A stretch of 35,350 bases of DNA from Bacteroidota bacterium. GTDB lineage: Bacteria > Bacteroidota > Ignavibacteria > UBA10030. The notes below the pieces were generated by a model. The model had not been told where the DNA came from, searched no databases, and saw only the letters and a list, made by a program, of their open reading frames with translations. The stretch covers positions 1-35,350 of the forward strand of contig JADGQA010000008.1 in the NCBI GenBank assembly GCA_017882185.1. Reading direction: 5' to 3'. Made by a program: the position numbers and the translations under genes. Numbering within the stretch: the first letter of the stretch is position 1; each line of letters opens with the position of its first letter. Positions 6,917 through 16,040 of this stretch are shown piece by piece.

Positions 6917-8503
6917 GTGATCGATAAATCCACCGTCCGCCAGCTCGCGAGCCTCGGCATAACGACAGCAATCGTTTATCTCTTCTTCAGCTACGGGGGC
7001 ATTCGATCCCCGGATAGCGAAGTGATGTTTCGCACAGCGGAGGCGCTGGCGACCAATGGATCCTTCGGGCTGACATCGCAACCAACGGAACTGAAAAACT
7101 TCGGCCCGACACCAGACCCCACAGCAATGCAGAACTTCGGCCTTCCTGCGGGAAAGGACGGACGCTTTTATTCCATCTTTGGGCCAGGGCAATCTTTGGC
7201 ATGCGTTCCAATTGTCGAACTCGCGCTCTTGATCAACAAGAGTGGTTGGTACAAGAGCATTCCTGATTTTGTGCCGATCAGTCACTTCGTGGGGATTGGC
7301 GTCATTGAGTTCGTCAATGGGACAACTCCCGCAGATCTCAAACCGCACGCCCTGCGATTCCTGGTTTGTTTCTCCAACGTAATCGTCGGATCTCTGTGCG
7401 TGTGTTTCTTCTTCCTGTTGGTTAAGCTCTTGACCAAGTCCGATTTCGCGGCGCGATGGGCCGCAATCCTCTTTGCGTTTGGCTCACTGATGATGCCGTA
7501 CTCCGGCACCTTTTTCAGTGAACCGCTTGCGACTCTCTTTGTCATTCTATCGCTGTATTGCCTCGTATGGAACGACCTCACCGACGGGATTTCGGTCAAT
7601 CAGAAGTACTTCTCCCTCCTTTCGGCCGGACTCTTCCTCGGAATGGCAACAACTGTGCATATCTCCGCCATTCTATACTCCCCGTTCTTCTTTGCGTACG
7701 GACTCTACCCGTTTCTAAGAAAACGTTGGTCAGTGAAGGAATTCATGGTCGTCGGAGCGATGTTTTCTGCGGGACTTGGATTGTTCGTGGGTTTGCTGGG
7801 GTATTACAATTATGTCCGTTTCGGAAATGTCCTGGAAACCGGACGCACTGCGGCCCATCAACTGGCATACGCTGTCTACGTTGCCCCGTGGAGGGGACTA
7901 TTCGGACTGGTGTTTGGTAGTGGCAAAGGAATTGTTTGGTATTGTCCCTCAGCGGTCATCAGCCTGTTCCTCTGGCGACCATTCCACAAACGTTTTCCCG
8001 TCCTTTCTTACACCATACTTGGTTCGGTGTTGTCAAGGATCGTCTTCGTCGCAAGCAGGAGTGATTGGCACGGCGGCTTTTCTCTTGGCCCTCGGTACCT
8101 GGTGCTGGCTGTTCCATTATTGATGTTGCCGCTCGGAGAAGTCATTGCGGACTGGACCCGAAAGGAAACCATGCGGACACTCTGGCTATTTTTCCTCGTT
8201 ACCCTGGCGTGCATCTTTGAGCAGATCTATTTCTCCCTCGGAGAGATTTTTTCATTCCTCCACATGGTGAAATGGGAGTTGCTGAGCCATGGCATCAATG
8301 TGCTCGCGAACGACGCGCTCTACCTTGATTGGGCCTACTCGCCGCTGCTGTATCTCCTGGACGCGAAACGAGGGCCTTTCCTCATGAAGTACATCCACTT
8401 GAACAACGGCACGCTCTTTTGGTTGTGCGCAGTCTTGGCGGGCATGATCCTGTTTCTCGAATATGTGCGAATGTTCGGGAAATATCTTGGCCGACGACGT
8501 TGA
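6917..8503 (+). CDS. Polytopic membrane protein, GT-C-like (ArnT/PMT type) glycosyltransferase
   Basis: This is a 528-residue protein with about 11-12 hydrophobic segments. TM1 is at 10-27 and is followed by an extracytoplasmic loop containing RSPDSEVMFRTAEALA (30-45). An acidic residue in this first loop (here D33 or E35) is the catalytic hallmark of lipid-phosphate-sugar-dependent GT-C enzymes. A long loop with GKDGRFYSIFGPGQSLA, typical of Bacteroidota and Ignavibacteria members of this group, precedes TM2. The start is GTG at 6917, behind GAGAGAA. It follows the lipoprotein by 51 bases and could share its promoter. The donor is probably a polyprenyl-phosphate sugar; the acceptor is unknown. 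It could also be an unrelated membrane protein, since the call rests on topology and the first loop. Confidence 0.6.
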   Translation: MIDKSTVRQLASLGITTAIVYLFFSYGGIRSPDSEVMFRTAEALATNGSFGLTSQPTELKNFGPTPDPTAMQNFGLPAGKDGRFYSIFGPGQSLACVPIVELALLINKSGWYKSIPDFVPISHFVGIGVIEFVNGTTPADLKPHALRFLVCFSNVIVGSLCVCFFFLLVKLLTKSDFAARWAAILFAFGSLMMPYSGTFFSEPLATLFVILSLYCLVWNDLTDGISVNQKYFSLLSAGLFLGMATTVHISAILYSPFFFAYGLYPFLRKRWSVKEFMVVGAMFSAGLGLFVGLLGYYNYVRFGNVLETGRTAAHQLAYAVYVAPWRGLFGLVFGSGKGIVWYCPSAVISLFLWRPFHKRFPVLSYTILGSVLSRIVFVASRSDWHGGFSLGPRYLVLAVPLLMLPLGEVIADWTRKETMRTLWLFFLVTLACIFEQIYFSLGEIFSFLHMVKWELLSHGINVLANDALYLDWAYSPLLYLLDAKRGPFLMKYIHLNNGTLFWLCAVLAGMILFLEYVRMFGKYLGRRR

Positions 8504-9071
8504 TCATCGTTGCGAGTCTCCGCACAGTTCGGAGCAGGCATTCAGGAGGGTGTGTCCGTACTGACGATCACATATCAGGATGGAAGAATTCCCGGAATTT
8601 GTGACAAATGATCCAAGATTGAGGAAACTTTGCTACCCGACATGATTCCTCCCGGAGGTTTTTCTTCCCAACACTGGCAATTCAACCCCCGATTCCGTAT
8701 AATGATTACGATGAAGTCTTAATTCCCCGACTATTGCAGCCGGAAACGACTATCGGTCGTGCTTCCAGTCGTTCGCTGGCAACAATCCTTTGGGTCTAAA
8801 GACCCTCAATTTGCTCCTCGCCATCTTCGTGCCCGCGCTGTAAGACCGCGGAAGAGGCATAGTGGGTTGGCTGTTTTCACGTCCCGTTGGTACTTCGCAT
8901 CTCCTCACAGGAAGCATCAGCAAAGGAGATTTCGTTGTCTGTACGGGAGAAACGAAAGACCGTTCGTTCCTTGGGTGTTCGAGGTCCGACGTTCGAAGCT
9001 ACCGCGACAAGGAAGTTCTCTGGGAGATGACTGTTATTCACAAATTGCATAACGATTGATCGGGAAGATTC
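8504..9071. other. 568-base intergenic region without a convincing gene
   Basis: Short open frames exist on the plus strand but none has family resemblance, a good ribosome site or consistent codon use. The region holds a candidate promoter (8675-8703) and a small perfect hairpin, GGGTC-TAAA-GACCC, at 8792-8805. If the promoter is real, the gene at 9072 has a leader of about 360 bases. Confidence 0.5.
8675..8703 (+). promoter_or_regulatory. Candidate promoter upstream of the 612-residue gene
   Basis: A perfect TATAAT lies at 8698-8703. Seventeen bases upstream the -35 position reads TGGCAA, only three of six matches to TTGACA. The -10 is the only good one in this gap, but the weak -35 keeps confidence low. 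Confidence 0.3.
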
Positions 9072-10910
9072 ATGAATTCATATCAACACAAGTTCCACAT
9101 CCCCGTGATGGGAACCGGTCACTCAATTGATACCCCAATTCGCGTTGCCCATTTCGGCATTTCTTCCGTCATGTCAATTATTGACGACATGCTGATAGAA
9201 AAAATTCGAAAATACTATTGTCAAAAATTTGATTTTCCGTACCATACCATCCCCCGCTTTGCACAAGAAGCGCGGTCAAAAAGGATCACGGCCTATCTCG
9301 AAGTCGTACAGGAAATTGTTCGACTCAAGATGGAAGCAATCAAAAAACTCCCCTTCTTCGCACCGAACGATAAACAGAAATATTTTGAACTTCTCCCCGA
9401 AGAGAGCTCGCTGAAAAGGGACTACCAGGCCATGGTGGAAATGGAACCGGGACAGGAACGTGATGTCGTCGCAAACGATCTTACGGATCGGATGAGTCCA
9501 GGTTCGATTGACGTCAACATTATGGTAAAAATCGACGGCCACCACCTCGCCCAGTACGGAACAGCGATGAGTGATGAGTTGAGCGACGCGAAAGCCGCCT
9601 TGAAAGGCTTTGCCGAAAGCAGCCTGAAGTCCAGTCTTGTATTTTCGGCCGGGCTCAACCAGAATCTGTTTACCTACTTGACGCAATTCCGGGATTTCTA
9701 CCGAAACGCGACGGGTGATGTGAAGAAGAAGATTATCCTCAAGGTCAGCGACTTTCGCTCGGCGTGGATCCAGGGAAGACTCCTCGCAAAAAAAGGACTT
9801 GAGGTGTTCGAATTCAGGATCGAATCGGGATTGAATTGCGGCGGACACGCATTTGCGTCAAACGGAATTCTACTTCCGAAGCTGCTGCAGGAATTCAAAG
9901 AAAAACGGGATGAGCTTGTGGCGGAATTTCGGCCGATGATCCGGAAATTCTACGGAGAGATGGGATGGGAATATCCTGCGGCGGCTGACAATAGTCGTCC
10001 GCTCGTTACTGTGCAGGGTGGCATAGGCACCCATGGCGAAACCAGAAGGTTACGTGAGCAATTTGGGATGGATATGACAGGTTGGGCAAGCCCCTTCCTC
10101 CTCGTGCCGGAAGCAACGTGTGTGGACAATCCGACTCGGGAACTCTTGCGGCAATCAAAGGAAGAAGACCTTTACTTGAGCGACGTGTCGCCGCTCGGGG
10201 TTGTCTTCAACAACGTGCGCAATTCCGGCTCTGAAGTCTATACACGAGAGAGTGCAGCACACGGTAATCCGGGGTCGCCTTGCCCAAAGGGATATCTTGT
10301 ATCAAACACCGAGTTCACGAATACACCGATCTGCCTTGCATCAACGGAGTATCAAACAAAGAAGCTCTCACAAATTGACACTCTTGATCTGGCTGAAAGA
10401 GAGAAAGAATCGCGGAGGAAATGGGTCCTGGACAAAACCTGCCTTTGTGAGCATTTGGGGAACGGAGCGCTCATTGCACTCGGCGTCGTCCCAGAGAGCA
10501 AGCATCCTCAAGCCATTTGTCCCGGGCCAAACATCGCCTGGTTCAACCGGATCTACTCACTGAAGGAAATGGTTGATCACATTTATGGAAGAGGCCCATC
10601 GCTGGTACCTCCCGAGCGCCCACATATGTTCGCAAAAGAAATCGCGATGTACGTCGACTACTTCGAAATGCTCGTGAACCGTTGCAGTTATTCCGTCCGC
10701 GAAACGAAAACAATCAATGAATTCTACCAGAATCTCGATTCGAGCATGGATTTCTGTCTAATGGTTGCATCTGAACAACCCTACGATAACGAAAACCTTG
10801 CCTCAATTTCCCCGTGCGTAGACAGGGAAAGAGAACGCTTGCGGGATCTCTACACCAAGTTCGAAGAAAATGCCCTGCCTGTCCTGAATCTGACCGAAAA
10901 AGCCCAATAA
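9072..10910 (+). CDS. Uncharacterised 612-residue cysteine-rich protein, possible TIM-barrel oxidoreductase
   Basis: I know no function for this protein. The N-terminus (IPVMGTGHSIDTPIRVAHFG, then ISSVMSIIDDMLIEK) resembles the first strand and helix of nitronate-monooxygenase/IMPDH-type FMN barrels. LKVSDFRSAWIQGRLLAKKG (224-243), FEFRIESGLNCGGHAF (246-261) and LVTVQGGIGTHGE (311-323) look like later barrel strands ending in Gly-rich phosphate-binding turns. Eleven cysteines occur at 50, 256, 350, 404, 421, 457, 459, 483, 538, 562 and 582. Those at 404 (SPCPKGYL), 421, 457/459 (KTCLCEHLGNG) and 483 (AICPGPN) form a conserved-looking group that could bind an Fe-S cluster. There is no signal or membrane segment, so it is cytoplasmic. 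It is a single gene with GGGAAG before the ATG. The barrel and cluster are inference. Confidence 0.65.
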   Translation: MNSYQHKFHIPVMGTGHSIDTPIRVAHFGISSVMSIIDDMLIEKIRKYYCQKFDFPYHTIPRFAQEARSKRITAYLEVVQEIVRLKMEAIKKLPFFAPNDKQKYFELLPEESSLKRDYQAMVEMEPGQERDVVANDLTDRMSPGSIDVNIMVKIDGHHLAQYGTAMSDELSDAKAALKGFAESSLKSSLVFSAGLNQNLFTYLTQFRDFYRNATGDVKKKIILKVSDFRSAWIQGRLLAKKGLEVFEFRIESGLNCGGHAFASNGILLPKLLQEFKEKRDELVAEFRPMIRKFYGEMGWEYPAAADNSRPLVTVQGGIGTHGETRRLREQFGMDMTGWASPFLLVPEATCVDNPTRELLRQSKEEDLYLSDVSPLGVVFNNVRNSGSEVYTRESAAHGNPGSPCPKGYLVSNTEFTNTPICLASTEYQTKKLSQIDTLDLAEREKESRRKWVLDKTCLCEHLGNGALIALGVVPESKHPQAICPGPNIAWFNRIYSLKEMVDHIYGRGPSLVPPERPHMFAKEIAMYVDYFEMLVNRCSYSVRETKTINEFYQNLDSSMDFCLMVASEQPYDNENLASISPCVDRERERLRDLYTKFEENALPVLNLTEKAQ

Positions 10911-11179
10911 ATCCTACCGAGATTCTCAAAAACAAGAGATATCCTTTGGCACCCGTAGTCGTCCCTGAGTGACGCAGTCCTCCAAAGACTTATTGATTTC
11001 CACCTGCCAGATAGCTGGTTTCGACGCAACCTTTCTGATTCACTTCGAGTCTAAGAGGAAAGGTGGATTGTGCCCGTTGTTGTCTGTCCGAACGATGCCC
11101 ACCAAGCACTGGCTGTAACTTCACCGAGTAATTTCCCGTAAGTCTTTCTAGTTCCCGCCAACTCTGAGGAGTCCAAACC

Positions 11180-11989
11180 ATGAAATGCAAGGTTTTCTTT
11201 TTTTTGGTTACTGCCGTAACCTCGATCATTGCCTCGTTCGCATTCGCGCAGGATTCGCGCGAAATTTCCAAAACTCTGCCCCTCAAGGTAGATGGTGAAG
11301 TTGCTATCGACACATACAAGGGAAGCATTACAATCACGACGTGGGACAAACCTCAAGTGGAAATCCGCGCCAGGATTGAGGCAGACGATGAATTCGACAC
11401 GAAGTACTCTGCGGAGAAAGTCCGCGACACAGACGTCCGCATTGATGCCACGGATAGCCGTGTCAGAATCAAAACGGATTATGACAACATCAACGAACAT
11501 CACCACGGCTTCTGGTCCTGGTTCGAGGATGGAAGCGGATCGCTTCCCCTGGTTCACTATACGATTAGCATGCCTGCTACGGCAACTCTCAATATCAAGG
11601 ACTACAAATCGACCAGTACAGTGAAAAATCTCCGTGCGAACATGGATTTCAACACGTACAAGGGAGAGGTTGAGATTACAGATTTGGAAGGGTCGCTCAA
11701 ACTCGAGACGTACAAAGGAGAGGTGCGAGTCAACTTCAACAAGATGAAGGACCGATCACGGTTTGAGACATACAAAGGGAAGATCACCATAGAGTTGCCC
11801 AAGAAATCGGGTTTTGATCTCGACGCGGACCTCGGATATCGTTCAGATTTCTCAGCAGATTTCGATGTCGATCTTCAATCGCACGGACGGCATCATAGTG
11901 ATTCGGAGTTTCACGGACCAGTGAACGGGGGCGGCGCGACGCTCATCCTTCGAAGCACGAAAGGAAGCTTTCGTCTCCGCCAGCGCTAA
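11180..11989 (+). CDS. DUF4097-type secreted beta-solenoid protein
   Basis: A signal peptide spans 1-24 (FFFLVTAVTSIIASFAFAQ) and is followed by a DUF4097/putative adhesin-like beta-helix. The motif TYKG recurs at residues 45-48, 159-162, 177-180 and 197-200, with a variant DYKS at 141-144. The last three TYKG copies are 18 and 20 residues apart, as expected for successive rungs of a solenoid (TYKGEVEITDLEGSLKLE). A His/Asp-rich stretch (NEHHHGFWSWFEDGSGSL, about 105-122) interrupts the first and second parts, and another (SHGRHHSDSEFHG) lies near the end. TGAGGAG ends about 10 bases before the ATG. It precedes the MacA/MacB-like genes by 85 bases, on the same strand, so an envelope role linked to that system is possible. 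Function is otherwise unknown. Confidence 0.75.
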   Translation: MKCKVFFFLVTAVTSIIASFAFAQDSREISKTLPLKVDGEVAIDTYKGSITITTWDKPQVEIRARIEADDEFDTKYSAEKVRDTDVRIDATDSRVRIKTDYDNINEHHHGFWSWFEDGSGSLPLVHYTISMPATATLNIKDYKSTSTVKNLRANMDFNTYKGEVEITDLEGSLKLETYKGEVRVNFNKMKDRSRFETYKGKITIELPKKSGFDLDADLGYRSDFSADFDVDLQSHGRHHSDSEFHGPVNGGGATLILRSTKGSFRLRQR

Positions 11990-12073
11990 GCACGAGCGCC
12001 TTCTTGAAGACGCAAGACCGCGCCATAATGTTCGGACCACATATGTCAATCCTTATATCCTGAGGATACGTTC

Positions 12074-13162
12074 ATGAAAAAGAGAATCATCATTTCCTCC
12101 GTCGCTGTATTTGCAGTCGCAGGCGCCGCTGTCGTCTTTTTTGGCAGCGCAAAATCCACCAAGGAGAATGACCTCCCCAAGGTGAAGGTCGAACGAGGAA
12201 CTATCATTGACAAGGCGCTTGCCGTGGGAACGATCGAGCCGGAATTTGAGATTTCTGTGAAATCGAAAGTCTCCGGCGTTGTCAAGAAGATTTTTGCCGA
12301 CGCCGGAACATATGTGCGGGCGGGGAATCCTCTGCTCGAGGTAAAACCTGACCCTGCCCCAATTGAGCTTGCTGATGCAGAACGGCAGGTACAGCTTGCC
12401 GATGTCGAGATGGAGAATCTGTCGAAAGAAAAAGTCCGTGAGGAATCGCTTATGCAGAAGGGGCTGATTTCGCAGAAGGAGTATGAAAGTTTCCAAAGCT
12501 CGTACGAAAATGCCGACCTGCGGCGCAAGATAACAAAAGAGAAACTTGAGCTTCTGCGGAGTGGTAAAGTGAGAATTGAAGGAAAGGATATCGAATCTGT
12601 GATCCTTGCGCCGATCGACGGATATGTTTTGAAGAAAATGGTGGAGGTGGGCGATCCTGTTGTCCCCATTGCATCATTTTCTGAGGGAACGGTATTGATG
12701 AAGATGGCAAACATGGAGCAGCTCATTTTCAAAGGAACGGTGGATGAGATCGATGTCGGAAAGCTCAAGGAAGGCATGGAAGCAGAGTTGAAGGTCGGGG
12801 CTTTGCCAAACGATACCGTTCACGGAACGCTGCGACAAATATGGCTCAAAGCGGAGAAAAAAGAAAATGCCACCGTCTTCCCCATCGAGATTTTGATTCC
12901 ACGGACGGGTTCAGTGACATTGCGGGCAGGCTACTCTGCCAACGCCAGCATCATCATTCAGAAGAAGACTGACGTACTTACCATCCCGGAACGGGTTGTA
13001 ACATTCAAGCAGGATTCCACTTCAGTCATGGTTGCCTTGGCATTGAGGGATGAAATGCGGCTAATCAAAACCGGGTTGAGTGACGCAATCAATGTCGAAG
13101 TATTGTCAGGTTTAAGAGAAGGCGAGGAAGTAAGAGAGAAACCGGTCAAAAAGATTGACTAG
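12074..13162 (+). CDS. MacA-like periplasmic adaptor (HlyD/MFP family)
   Basis: This 362-residue adaptor of an ABC-type efflux or lipoprotein-handling system has an N-terminal membrane anchor at 5-25. A barrel-sandwich strand follows (KVERGTIIDKALAVGTIEPE, then VKSKVSGVVKKIFADAGTYV). A helical hairpin covers about 100-162 (DAERQVQLADVEMENLSKEK) and the returning lipoyl half contains ILAPIDGYVLKKMVEVGDPV. The beta-barrel and membrane-proximal domains run to the end (TIPERVVTFKQDSTSVMV). The length is typical of MacA relatives. TGAGGATA is at 12060-12067, six bases before the ATG. The two permease genes follow at 80 and 36 bases, so an operon is likely. Substrate is unknown. Confidence 0.85.
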   Translation: MKKRIIISSVAVFAVAGAAVVFFGSAKSTKENDLPKVKVERGTIIDKALAVGTIEPEFEISVKSKVSGVVKKIFADAGTYVRAGNPLLEVKPDPAPIELADAERQVQLADVEMENLSKEKVREESLMQKGLISQKEYESFQSSYENADLRRKITKEKLELLRSGKVRIEGKDIESVILAPIDGYVLKKMVEVGDPVVPIASFSEGTVLMKMANMEQLIFKGTVDEIDVGKLKEGMEAELKVGALPNDTVHGTLRQIWLKAEKKENATVFPIEILIPRTGSVTLRAGYSANASIIIQKKTDVLTIPERVVTFKQDSTSVMVALALRDEMRLIKTGLSDAINVEVLSGLREGEEVREKPVKKID

Positions 13163-13242
13163 TGGATGACGGTACAGGCCCTGTCACTCCGGAGGGTCTT
13201 GCCTCGCTGTTCATTTGATATTCGTAAGTCATAATTTCTGTC

Positions 13243-14478
13243 ATGGACTATTTTCGAACCATACTATCCGAATTCATCGTCGACTTGAAAGCTCAGAAGC
13301 TACGCGCGTTTCTGACGACGTTTGGAATCATCTGGGGAACCGTTGCCATCATCGTGCTTATCGGATTTGGAATCGGATTCAAGAAACAGACCGCGGCCAA
13401 TATGCACGGACTTGGCGAAAGTATTTCGATCGTGTGGCCCGGCAAGACGACCAAACCCTACCAGGGATTTAACAGCGGCCGTTCTCTCTCGTTTCTCGAG
13501 GATGATATCGATCTCCTCCGGAGTCGGCTACCCGAGATCGCGGTCATCAGTGCAGAGTACACCAGAGGAAATACTCCTGTCCGCCTCGGCGACAATATTC
13601 TCAATCCTGGAATCACAGGGATCTATCCACAGTATGGCAACATCAGGAACATCAATCCGGCCGCCGGCGGCAGGTTCATTGACGATTTGGACATCCAGAG
13701 TCGCAAAAGGGTTGCCGTTCTCGGAGACGAGGTCAAGACTTTTCTCTTTAAGGATCGGCCAGCTGTGGGTGAAGTTGTGTACGTGGGTGATGTCCCCTTT
13801 ACCGTTATCGGCGTCATGAACGCCAAAACGCAACCCTCCTCGTACAACACCAGGGACAAGGATCGAATCTTCATCCCGGCGACCACGTTTTCAGCGGTCT
13901 TCGGAACAATCCATCCCACGAACTTTGTGTTCAAGCCTGTCGATCCGACCAGATCGGAAGAGGTGGGCAAAAGGGTGCGGGAAGTCTTGAGCACACGTTA
14001 TAAATTCGATCCGAAGGACGAAGATGCGATATGGATTTGGGACACAGCCGAGTTCGACAAGTTCAGTTTCTATCTTTTTCTCGCCATTAATATTTTCCTG
14101 GGCCTCATTGGAAGCTTCACCCTTGGTGTTGCCGGACTGGGCGTTGCGAACATTATGTTTATTGTCGTCCAGGAACGGATCAAGGAAATAGGCGTCAAAA
14201 GGGCAGTCGGCGCCAAAAAGCTTAATATCATGATCCAATTCTTCACTGAAACTTTTTTCATCATTCTCCTTGGCTCGTCAGTTGGATTCCTGATTGCTTT
14301 TGGGATAATCCAAGTCGTACAACTTCTGCCGATCAAGGAATATGTTGGGACACCACAGATGTCGTGGGAGGTTCTTGCTGTGACCGTGAGCGTTCTCGCC
14401 ATCGTGGGTCTCTCGGCCGGACTTATGCCAGCCCGTCGCGCGGCGAACCTCGATGTCGTCGATTGCTTGCGTACCTAA
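13243..14478 (+). CDS. MacB-like ABC permease, first copy (no ATPase domain)
   Basis: This is a 411-residue FtsX/MacB-type permease. TM1 lies at about 22-48 (GIIWGTVAIIVLIGFGIGFK). A long periplasmic MacB_PCD domain follows (about 50-270) with NPGITGIYPQYGNI and KRVAVLGDEV. Three C-terminal helices complete it, with the coupling segment FIVVQERIKEIGVKRAVGAK between TM2 and TM3 and the usual PARRAANLDVVDCLRT ending. E. coli MacB carries its ATPase at the N-terminus; here it must be supplied separately. It lies 80 bases after the adaptor gene. No strong ribosome site precedes the ATG, so translation may depend on a weak site. Confidence 0.88.
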   Translation: MDYFRTILSEFIVDLKAQKLRAFLTTFGIIWGTVAIIVLIGFGIGFKKQTAANMHGLGESISIVWPGKTTKPYQGFNSGRSLSFLEDDIDLLRSRLPEIAVISAEYTRGNTPVRLGDNILNPGITGIYPQYGNIRNINPAAGGRFIDDLDIQSRKRVAVLGDEVKTFLFKDRPAVGEVVYVGDVPFTVIGVMNAKTQPSSYNTRDKDRIFIPATTFSAVFGTIHPTNFVFKPVDPTRSEEVGKRVREVLSTRYKFDPKDEDAIWIWDTAEFDKFSFYLFLAINIFLGLIGSFTLGVAGLGVANIMFIVVQERIKEIGVKRAVGAKKLNIMIQFFTETFFIILLGSSVGFLIAFGIIQVVQLLPIKEYVGTPQMSWEVLAVTVSVLAIVGLSAGLMPARRAANLDVVDCLRT

Positions 14479-14514
14479 ATCACTCGTTCGGAAATTGCCG
14501 ATCGGAAATCTCCT

Positions 14515-15756
14515 GTGTGGTTTGAACTCTTAAAAGACTTCTATCGTGACCTCAAGACCAATCGCTTGCGGGCAATACTGACCCTCGTTGCGTTGACTTG
14601 GGGAACTATCTCAGTCGTTCTGCTCCTCGCATTCGGAGAGGGTCTGGGCCACCAAATGTCGGCGGGAATGATGAACGCGGGAGATCGAATCATGATCGTA
14701 TACGGCTATCAAACTGGGCTGACGTATGAGGGCCTTCCCAAGGGACGCCGGATACGGCTTGTGGAGGAAGACGTCGATTTATTGGAGCGGGCAATCTCTC
14801 AAATCGATATGGCGAGTCCCCAATATCGGAACAATGTGACGCTGACGTACGGAAGCTATTCCACCACAACGGAGTGCGAAGGTGTAAATGCATCATTCGA
14901 GGACATGCGGCGAATGTATCCGGTTGGTGGAGGGCGATTTTTGAATGATGCTGATGTATCGGAAAGTCGTCGCACCATTTTTCTTGGAGTCAAGATTGCG
15001 GAAGACATCTTTAGTTCGGCAAACCCAATCGGCAAGGTACTCACCGTGGACGGAATTCCGTTCACCGTCGTGGGGATCATGCAAAAGAAGGTCCAGACCG
15101 CGATGAACAACGGACCGGATGCCAATCGCGCAATTATTCCCTACACAACATTTCGAACGATGTACGGAAATCAGTATGTGAACACAATCGTCGTCCGACC
15201 TCGCGACCCCAGCAATCAACCTCTCGTAAAAAGCGAAATCTACAGGGTACTCGGAAGAAAGTATCACTTTAATCCAGACGACGACAGGGCACTTCGTATG
15301 TGGGATTTTATTGAAGCCCAGAAGATCGGAGAAAAAGTGTTCCTTGGTATCCAGATTTTCCTTGGATCGATTGGCTTCCTCACCCTTCTGATAGCCGGTG
15401 TTGGAGTAGCCAATGTCATGTATGTGGTTGTCAAGGAACGCACAAAAGAGATTGGCATCAAACTCGCGATTGGTGCCAGGAAACGCTATATCCTCTCCCA
15501 GTTTATCTTCGAAGCTCTCCTGATTTCGTTGATGGGCGGAGGAATTGGCATTCTGTTTTCTTGGGGGATTGTCAGTCTGATGCACACATTTCCGGCCGAA
15601 GAAGGGGCAATGCAGTTCCTGGGGCGTCCCATCCTGTCCACCAACATCATGATTCTAACTTCAAGCATCCTCACGGCAATCGGACTCGCCGCCGGAATAT
15701 TTCCCGCCCGGAAAGCGGCAAGCGTCGACCCCGTCGAATCACTCCGGTACGAATAG
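14515..15756 (+). CDS. MacB-like ABC permease, second copy (no ATPase domain)
   Basis: This 413-residue paralogue of the upstream permease has the same plan: TM1 around 20-42 (LTLVALTWGTISVVLLLAFG), a MacB_PCD periplasmic domain with ECEGVNASFEDMRRMYPVGG and the SRRTIFLGVKIAEDIF element, then three helices. The coupling segment is VVVKERTKEIGIKLAIGARK, and PARKAASVDPVESLRYE ends the protein. The start is GTG at 14515, 36 bases after the first permease, and no better start lies nearby. Two different permeases side by side suggest a heterodimeric transporter. No ATP-binding subunit gene lies between 10.9 and 19 kb. Confidence 0.87.
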   Translation: MWFELLKDFYRDLKTNRLRAILTLVALTWGTISVVLLLAFGEGLGHQMSAGMMNAGDRIMIVYGYQTGLTYEGLPKGRRIRLVEEDVDLLERAISQIDMASPQYRNNVTLTYGSYSTTTECEGVNASFEDMRRMYPVGGGRFLNDADVSESRRTIFLGVKIAEDIFSSANPIGKVLTVDGIPFTVVGIMQKKVQTAMNNGPDANRAIIPYTTFRTMYGNQYVNTIVVRPRDPSNQPLVKSEIYRVLGRKYHFNPDDDRALRMWDFIEAQKIGEKVFLGIQIFLGSIGFLTLLIAGVGVANVMYVVVKERTKEIGIKLAIGARKRYILSQFIFEALLISLMGGGIGILFSWGIVSLMHTFPAEEGAMQFLGRPILSTNIMILTSSILTAIGLAAGIFPARKAASVDPVESLRYE

Positions 15757-15872
15757 GCCCCCACAATCACCTTTGACAGTCGTCTAACGGCAGCGAATAC
15801 CGGTTGCTTTTTGCGTGCAGTTCCTGCAAATTGACCGCAAATATTTTCGTTCCGTCAATCAGGAGTCTATCG

Positions 15873-16040
15873 ATGTCGAAGTACGAATCCGACAAACCGC
15901 TCGTTGTTCGCTGTCCCAATTGCAAGCAAATGCGCGAGCCGGACCTTAACGAAACAACCCACCGGTATGTTTGCCCTATCTGTTCTGAACCTTTGGATAC
16001 ACAGGTTGTCGTCGAAAAGAAGAAACGTGGTTTGAAATAG
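15873..16040 (+). CDS. Small zinc-ribbon protein
   Basis: This 55-residue protein has two CXXC knuckles, C14-C17 (RCPNCKQ) and C34-C37 (VCPICSEP). They are 16 residues apart, a standard zinc-ribbon spacing, and a basic tail (KKKRGLK) follows. AGGAG at 15861-15865 fixes the start at the ATG at 15873; the frame is open further upstream but that part lacks a ribosome site. It sits 116 bases after the second permease and 239 bases before nfnA. No partner is evident. Nucleic-acid or protein binding is likely; the exact role is unknown. Confidence 0.75.
   Translation: MSKYESDKPLVVRCPNCKQMREPDLNETTHRYVCPICSEPLDTQVVVEKKKRGLK

Noticed and set aside
8970-9010. GTTCGAGGTCC and GTTCGAAGC resemble tRNA T-arm sequence
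   Set aside because: No matching acceptor, D-arm or anticodon stem can be folded around either.
8759-9059. Open frames of 65-97 codons in the gap before the 612-residue gene
   Set aside because: Arg-rich composition, no family resemblance, no ribosome site, and two overlapping frames equally open; likely chance.
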